A stretch of 64,000 nucleotides of DNA, from the NCBI RefSeq assembly GCF_022410535.1, contig NZ_JAKNBL010000003.1, positions 122,226 through 186,225 of the forward strand, written 5' to 3'. Under the pieces are notes generated by a model. It saw only the letters and a program-made list of their open reading frames with translations. It was not told the DNA's origin and ran no database searches. Both the position numbers and the translations under genes were made by a program. Position 1 is the first letter of the stretch, and every line of letters starts with the position of its first letter. Shown piece after piece: positions 60,061 to 64,000 of this stretch. Origin of the DNA: Pelotomaculum terephthalicicum JT (GTDB lineage Bacteria > Bacillota > Desulfotomaculia > Desulfotomaculales > Pelotomaculaceae).

Positions 60061-61337
60061 CTTGTTTCCTCCCTCACATATTCCATATATCCTCTGCCTG
60101 ACCCGAAAAGAAATAAGATTGCAAATAATATTGCGGCATAAATATCCATGCTGTTTTTCTCCTTCATTTGCTGCAAGGGAACAGCATCGGCCGACATCTC
60201 GAATACACGCCACGGTTGGCTTCCCGAACGCTCTAAAGAAACCCTTGAGGTTTTTGAAACTGTGTCGGCTGCCTCCTTGTCCTCCAGGTACTGCTGATCA
60301 GTTTCCGGCAATTGCGTCCCTGTTTGATCACCCCGCTCCACGTTATTTGGAGGACCACCGGCGGAGGACGCAGCAAGTTGATCAACGCCGCCTTCCGGAC
60401 CGTTTACAACGCAGCTGGCCGTTAGATTGCCGACTACGGTGCTCACGGTAATGACAGCCGTGCCCGGGCCAACGACCTTGACCAGGCCATCTCTATTGAC
60501 CGTGGCCACACTGGTATCGCTGGATTTCCAGGTTATTCTCCTATCGGTGGACTCTTCCGGCGGCAATATGGCCGCCGTTAACTGAACCGTGCTGCCGACT
60601 TTAACATTGGCTATCTCCTGGTTGAGGACGATGCCGGTAGGCGGCATGCCGCCCAGCATAACTTCAATCGCATGCACCCATTTGGCCGATCTGGAGGCGG
60701 TGCGGGTGCTGGTATCGTTCTGGCCAAACAACAGCCTGAATCTGGTTGAAGTATCATGAACAGTAAAATCCGGGTAAGTAGCAAACCGTTTCCAATTATC
60801 ATGTAAGGCAATGATCGGCTCCACCTGGACCGCTCCATATACCGCCCCTGGTATGGCCGATTGTGTTTCAAAATCCCAGTGTGTCGGGAGGTTCGGATAA
60901 TAGTAGCGATCTGTGTCAAGCAGGAATGACTTGGGCAAACATTCATACCACCCTTTTTTAACGTCGGTCGCATAAAAATAAAACGCTTCCACTGAGTTGA
61001 CATCAATACCGGAGTCCGCCAGAATATCGGTCAGTTTTACTCCTCTAGCCGAATCCAAAACCACCGCCGGCATGCTGTCAATGAAAGTATAGGCCTGCTC
61101 CACCTGCGGCATCGCCTCCAGGTCGCTGAGCGTGTAAACCTTCTTCGTATGGTAAGGCCCTCCGTAATAGCCGACCCTGATGGTAAGTGAAGTCGCCGGA
61201 TCACTTGTATGAAACGGATCGGCGCTGACCATGCCCGGTTGCGCGAACCATCGCAGACTGAGCAATATAGTCAGCATCATCACAAAGCCAACAGCTTTCC
61301 ACAGCCTGGTTTTTAACTCCAATCCTCTCAACTGCAT
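60057..61337 (-). CDS. Exported class A-type Moco-fold-like protein with Big2 domain and C-terminal membrane helix
   Basis: Protein of 426 residues, paralogue of the 14109 protein. Signal peptide about 1-40; Moco-fold-like domain about 45-235 (VGYYGGPYHTKKVYTLSDLE, GVKLTDILADSGIDV, DTDRYYYPNLP, SAKWVHAIEVML); Big2 domain 236-315; polar linker; conserved block QPWRVFEMSADAVPLQQ; one TM helix (YAAILFAILFLFGSG) and a basic tail. GGAGTG precedes the ATG. Directly followed by the micro-protein and the DUF2149-like gene with overlaps, so its C-terminal helix may pair with that protein's helix in the membrane. Confidence 0.78.
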   Translation of the reverse strand: MQLRGLELKTRLWKAVGFVMMLTILLSLRWFAQPGMVSADPFHTSDPATSLTIRVGYYGGPYHTKKVYTLSDLEAMPQVEQAYTFIDSMPAVVLDSARGVKLTDILADSGIDVNSVEAFYFYATDVKKGWYECLPKSFLLDTDRYYYPNLPTHWDFETQSAIPGAVYGAVQVEPIIALHDNWKRFATYPDFTVHDTSTRFRLLFGQNDTSTRTASRSAKWVHAIEVMLGGMPPTGIVLNQEIANVKVGSTVQLTAAILPPEESTDRRITWKSSDTSVATVNRDGLVKVVGPGTAVITVSTVVGNLTASCVVNGPEGGVDQLAASSAGGPPNNVERGDQTGTQLPETDQQYLEDKEAADTVSKTSRVSLERSGSQPWRVFEMSADAVPLQQMKEKNSMDIYAAILFAILFLFGSGRGYMEYVREETR

Positions 61338-61424
61338 TGCTCTTCACTCCATCGCAATCAAGTATTCAATATGATAGCAGCGGCTGATGCATTGTTTTGT
61401 CATATTTGTACAGGGGGTTGAAAA

Positions 61425-61458
61425 CTCCCTCCCAGGCCGTTGCCGGCCTGAGAGGGAA
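61425..61458 (-). terminator. Hairpin after the 61488 gene
   Basis: AGGCCG/CGGCCT with outer TCCCT/AGGGA, related in sequence to the hairpins at 39713 and 49583 that follow genes with the same 3' end. Confidence 0.5.
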
Positions 61459-61487
61459 TTTCATTGATGTACTGCTAAAAGCACAGA

Positions 61488-64000
61488 CTAGGGAGTAGTT
61501 ACGGTTACATAAACGCTGCTCCGGCTCCAGTTGCCCGCGGCGTCACCGGCGGTGACCCGGAAGGTGTAACTGGTATTAGCGGCCAGGCCGGTAACATTGT
61601 AGCTGGTGCCGCCGTCCACTGTGGCGATCTGAGTGCCGTTCCGCGTAATCCGGTAGCTTGTCACGCCAACATTATCACTGGCGGCGGACCAGTTCAGGGT
61701 CAAACCGGCATTGGTAACACCGGATGCTGTCACGCTGCTGCCGGTTGGCCAGTAGGGAGCGGACCGATCAGAGGATGGTGTGGTTGTGATTACGGTTACG
61801 CTGGGGCCGGTGGTGGTCCAGTTGCCCGCGGCATTGCCGGCGGTAACCCGGAAGGTATACTGGGTGCCGGCGGTCAGTCCTGTAACGTTGCAGCTGGTTC
61901 CGTCCACGGGCACCGGTGTTGCCAGAGTGCCGTTCCGGTAGACCCGGTAACCTGTTACGCCGGTATTATCGGTGGCCGCGCTCCAGGTTAGAGTTACGCT
62001 CTGACCGTTGGCGGAAACAACGGCGTTTACGGTACTGCCGGCGGGCCAGACGGGGGCTGTTTGACCGGTGGGTGAACTCGTGTTGACGTTCACCAGCACG
62101 CTCGCTGTGGCCGTGGTGTAACCGGCCTTTTCGGCTGTGATGATGATGATGGCACTACCGGGAGCCACGGCCGTGATTACGCCGCCGTCGCTGACGGTGG
62201 CCACGGACGTGTTGTCGGAAGCGTAGCTCAGACCGGCGTCGGCCGGGTCAACGGTAACACCTATAGCCTGGGTGCCGCCCACGTTCAGGGTGGTACTGGC
62301 CGGGGTGACATTTATACTGATAACGTTGGAGCTGACGGTCACAACACAAGTGGCGGTGAAGCCGCCGTCCGCCGTGGTTACGGTAATGTTGGCGGTGCCC
62401 GCTCCCACTGCTGTCACCAGGCCGGTGCTGTCTACCGTGGCTACCGCGGTGTTGTCGGAGGCCCAGGTCACTTCCTGGTTACTGGCGTCGGCCGGTGTAA
62501 CTGTCGCTGTCAGCTGATCGGTGCCGCCTGTGGTGATGGTTTCGCTGCTCTTATCAAGGCTGACTCCGGTAACCGGTACTGTTACGGTAATATCAATCTC
62601 ACTTACCCACTTCGCACAAAAGTTTGCTGTTTTATCCCCTGCATTTGCCTGGCCCATAAACAACCGCAAGGTGTTTACGGTATCCAACTGGTTAGGATCG
62701 CTGGTAACAAACCCCTGTGCAGCGGTCGCCAGTATGGTATCTACCTGTTGCGCCGCGCTTCCATCAGCAGGATAGTAGTAACGCGTGTTAAACAACTGTG
62801 TTTGCGCTGCGGGAAAGCTCGTAACATAGCCGTCGCTGGCTTTGACAACTATACTTTGCACTTGGCTGCTGTTAACTGAAGCATAGTGTGACAAAATATC
62901 GGCCAATGAAGCGCCCAGCCCGGTGTAGTAAACAGTCGCCCCGTTGGATTTGGTCGCCGAAAAGGCTCTAAGCACACCACTGGTATTTAAGGCATTAATT
63001 TGAGCTGCAGTTACTGTTACCGGACTGCCGCCATTAACTACTAAATTCACAGAGGTGGTGGCATCGCTGTTATAGATGGGTATGCGCAGCGTATTGCTGG
63101 TAACCCCTCCGACGGTGGCAGTCAGGAAAATGTTGCCACTCTGATAGATTGTCATAATGTCGCCGGATATGGAGTTGCTGACCGAAGCATCAACGGTTGC
63201 CCAGGTGACAGTCATTCCTGAAATGTCATATGAAGCCCCGTCCTGATCAGCGCCAACCAGCGTCAATGTGCTGAGATCAAGAGTCGGAGGTGCATTGTCA
63301 TAGGTCAGAGAAGGACTGCCGCTCAGAGTAAGTGTGGTCAGTACAGAAGCCGCGTTGACAGTTACGCCGCAGGTGGCTGTAAAGCCGCCGTCCGCCGTGG
63401 TTACGGTGATGTTGGCCGTACCGGGAGCCACAGCCGTCACCAGGCCGGTGCTGTCTACCGTGGCCACCGTCGTGTTGTCGGATGCCCAGGTCACTTCCTG
63501 GTTGCTGGCGTCGGCCGGCGCAACGGTCGCTGTCAATTGGTCTGTGCCGCCGGCGGTAATGGTGTCGCTGGTCTTGTCGAGACTGACTCCGGTCACCGCC
63601 ACTGTCGAAGCTTGTACGGTTACGGCGCAGGTGGCATTGAGACTGCCGTCCGCGTTGGTGGCGATGATGTTGGCAGTACCGGGCGCTACTGCCGTCACCA
63701 GGCCGGTGTCGCTGACCGTGGCCACCGCCGTATCGCTGGAGGCCCAGGTCACGTTCTGGCTGGCGCCGGTCGTGCCGATGGTTGCCGTCAGTTGGTCTGT
63801 GGCACCGGCAGTGATGGTATCGACAGCCTTGTTGAGCCACATTGTTGTAGCCGGGTATACATCTTGCACGGTTACGGCGCAGGTGGCGGTGTAGCCGCCG
63901 TCCGCCGTGGTTACGGTAATGTTGGCCGTGCCGGCTGAGACAGCCGTTACCGTGCCGCTGCTGTTGACTGTGGCCACCGCCGTGTTGTCGGAGCTATAGG
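61488..64000 (-). CDS. Large secreted Big2/Moco-fold-like/FN3 protein, 5' end outside the window
   Basis: At least 836 codons are visible; the frame is open through base 64000, so N-terminus and signal peptide are missing. Order of parts: Big2 repeats (three or more, VTWASDNTTVATVDSTGLVT type), one Ig-like repeat (TLSGSPSLTYDNAPPTLDLS), a divergent Moco-fold-like domain (TSVNLVVNGGSPVTVTAAQI, GLGASLADILSHYASVNSSQ, NTRYYYPADGSAAQ, RLFMGQANAG, FCAKWVSEIDI), two more Big2 domains and two FN3 domains to the end. Its last 190 codons are nearly the same as in the 39777 and 49634 genes. No wall anchor is visible at the C-terminus. Confidence 0.8.
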   Translation of the reverse strand, partial: YSSDNTAVATVNSSGTVTAVSAGTANITVTTADGGYTATCAVTVQDVYPATTMWLNKAVDTITAGATDQLTATIGTTGASQNVTWASSDTAVATVSDTGLVTAVAPGTANIIATNADGSLNATCAVTVQASTVAVTGVSLDKTSDTITAGGTDQLTATVAPADASNQEVTWASDNTTVATVDSTGLVTAVAPGTANITVTTADGGFTATCGVTVNAASVLTTLTLSGSPSLTYDNAPPTLDLSTLTLVGADQDGASYDISGMTVTWATVDASVSNSISGDIMTIYQSGNIFLTATVGGVTSNTLRIPIYNSDATTSVNLVVNGGSPVTVTAAQINALNTSGVLRAFSATKSNGATVYYTGLGASLADILSHYASVNSSQVQSIVVKASDGYVTSFPAAQTQLFNTRYYYPADGSAAQQVDTILATAAQGFVTSDPNQLDTVNTLRLFMGQANAGDKTANFCAKWVSEIDITVTVPVTGVSLDKSSETITTGGTDQLTATVTPADASNQEVTWASDNTAVATVDSTGLVTAVGAGTANITVTTADGGFTATCVVTVSSNVISINVTPASTTLNVGGTQAIGVTVDPADAGLSYASDNTSVATVSDGGVITAVAPGSAIIIITAEKAGYTTATASVLVNVNTSSPTGQTAPVWPAGSTVNAVVSANGQSVTLTWSAATDNTGVTGYRVYRNGTLATPVPVDGTSCNVTGLTAGTQYTFRVTAGNAAGNWTTTGPSVTVITTTPSSDRSAPYWPTGSSVTASGVTNAGLTLNWSAASDNVGVTSYRITRNGTQIATVDGGTSYNVTGLAANTSYTFRVTAGDAAGNWSRSSVYVTVTTP

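Noticed and set aside
14109..64000. Annotation of the repeated domain as active sulfite oxidase-type enzymes or as DUF4430 (transcobalamin-like) domains
   Set aside because: No conserved catalytic cysteine or full cofactor-binding motif is seen across copies, and the DUF4430 ending pattern (WxYxVNG) is absent, so only a fold-level resemblance is claimed.

Overview
This looks like a chromosomal window from a Gram-positive, endospore-forming anaerobe of the Peptococcaceae / Desulfotomaculia type. A Pelotomaculum-like genome is my best guess, not proven. The evidence is a 6S RNA between aspS and rarA, DnaD and DnaI-type replication loaders, a SleB-type spore-cortex hydrolase, a YjcZ-like micro-protein, and very many S-layer-homology (SLH) proteins.

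Region 1 (1-9.9 kb) is ordinary housekeeping: the 3' part of aspS, a 6S RNA, trxA, rarA, a P-loop/Asp23 protein, a LysM-SleB hydrolase, a DUF2225 zinc-ribbon protein, a dnaD-dnaI pair, gap, and a 30-aa YjcZ-like peptide. Region 2 (10-14.1 kb) holds an ECF transporter energising module (ecfA1-ecfA2-ecfT, with no substrate component beside it), a decaying IS200-type element, and an Rpn-family nuclease gene with a palindromic operator.

Region 3 (14.1 kb to the end) is the unusual part. Nearly all genes are on the minus strand, and they encode exported proteins. At least 17 of them carry one or two copies of a degenerate domain that resembles the molybdopterin-binding fold of the sulfite-oxidase family. 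This domain is combined with SLH triplets (wall anchoring), chitobiase/hexosaminidase C-terminal-like domains, Big2, FN3, RCC1, GLUG, leucine-rich, ZU5-like, haemoglobin-interacting (HID/DUF1533-like) and purple-acid-phosphatase-like domains. Other family members are held in the membrane by a lipobox or a TM helix. Inside the region are two tandem ECF S-components followed by a TrmO-FmdE fusion, and a DUF2149-like membrane protein coupled to a family member that ends in a TM helix.

Four promoters (upstream of ecfA1, of the 14-23 kb operon, of the small 23.6 kb gene and of the 24-37 kb operon) share the same -35/-10 boxes at 17-bp spacing and related spacer sequence. The ECF module and the surface-protein operons therefore appear to be co-expressed. 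My working hypothesis is a cell-wall/S-layer apparatus that captures, and perhaps dephosphorylates, a cofactor-like ligand and passes it to ECF transporters. The HID domain and the DUF2149-like protein hint at a tetrapyrrole or corrinoid, but the ligand is not determined by the sequence.
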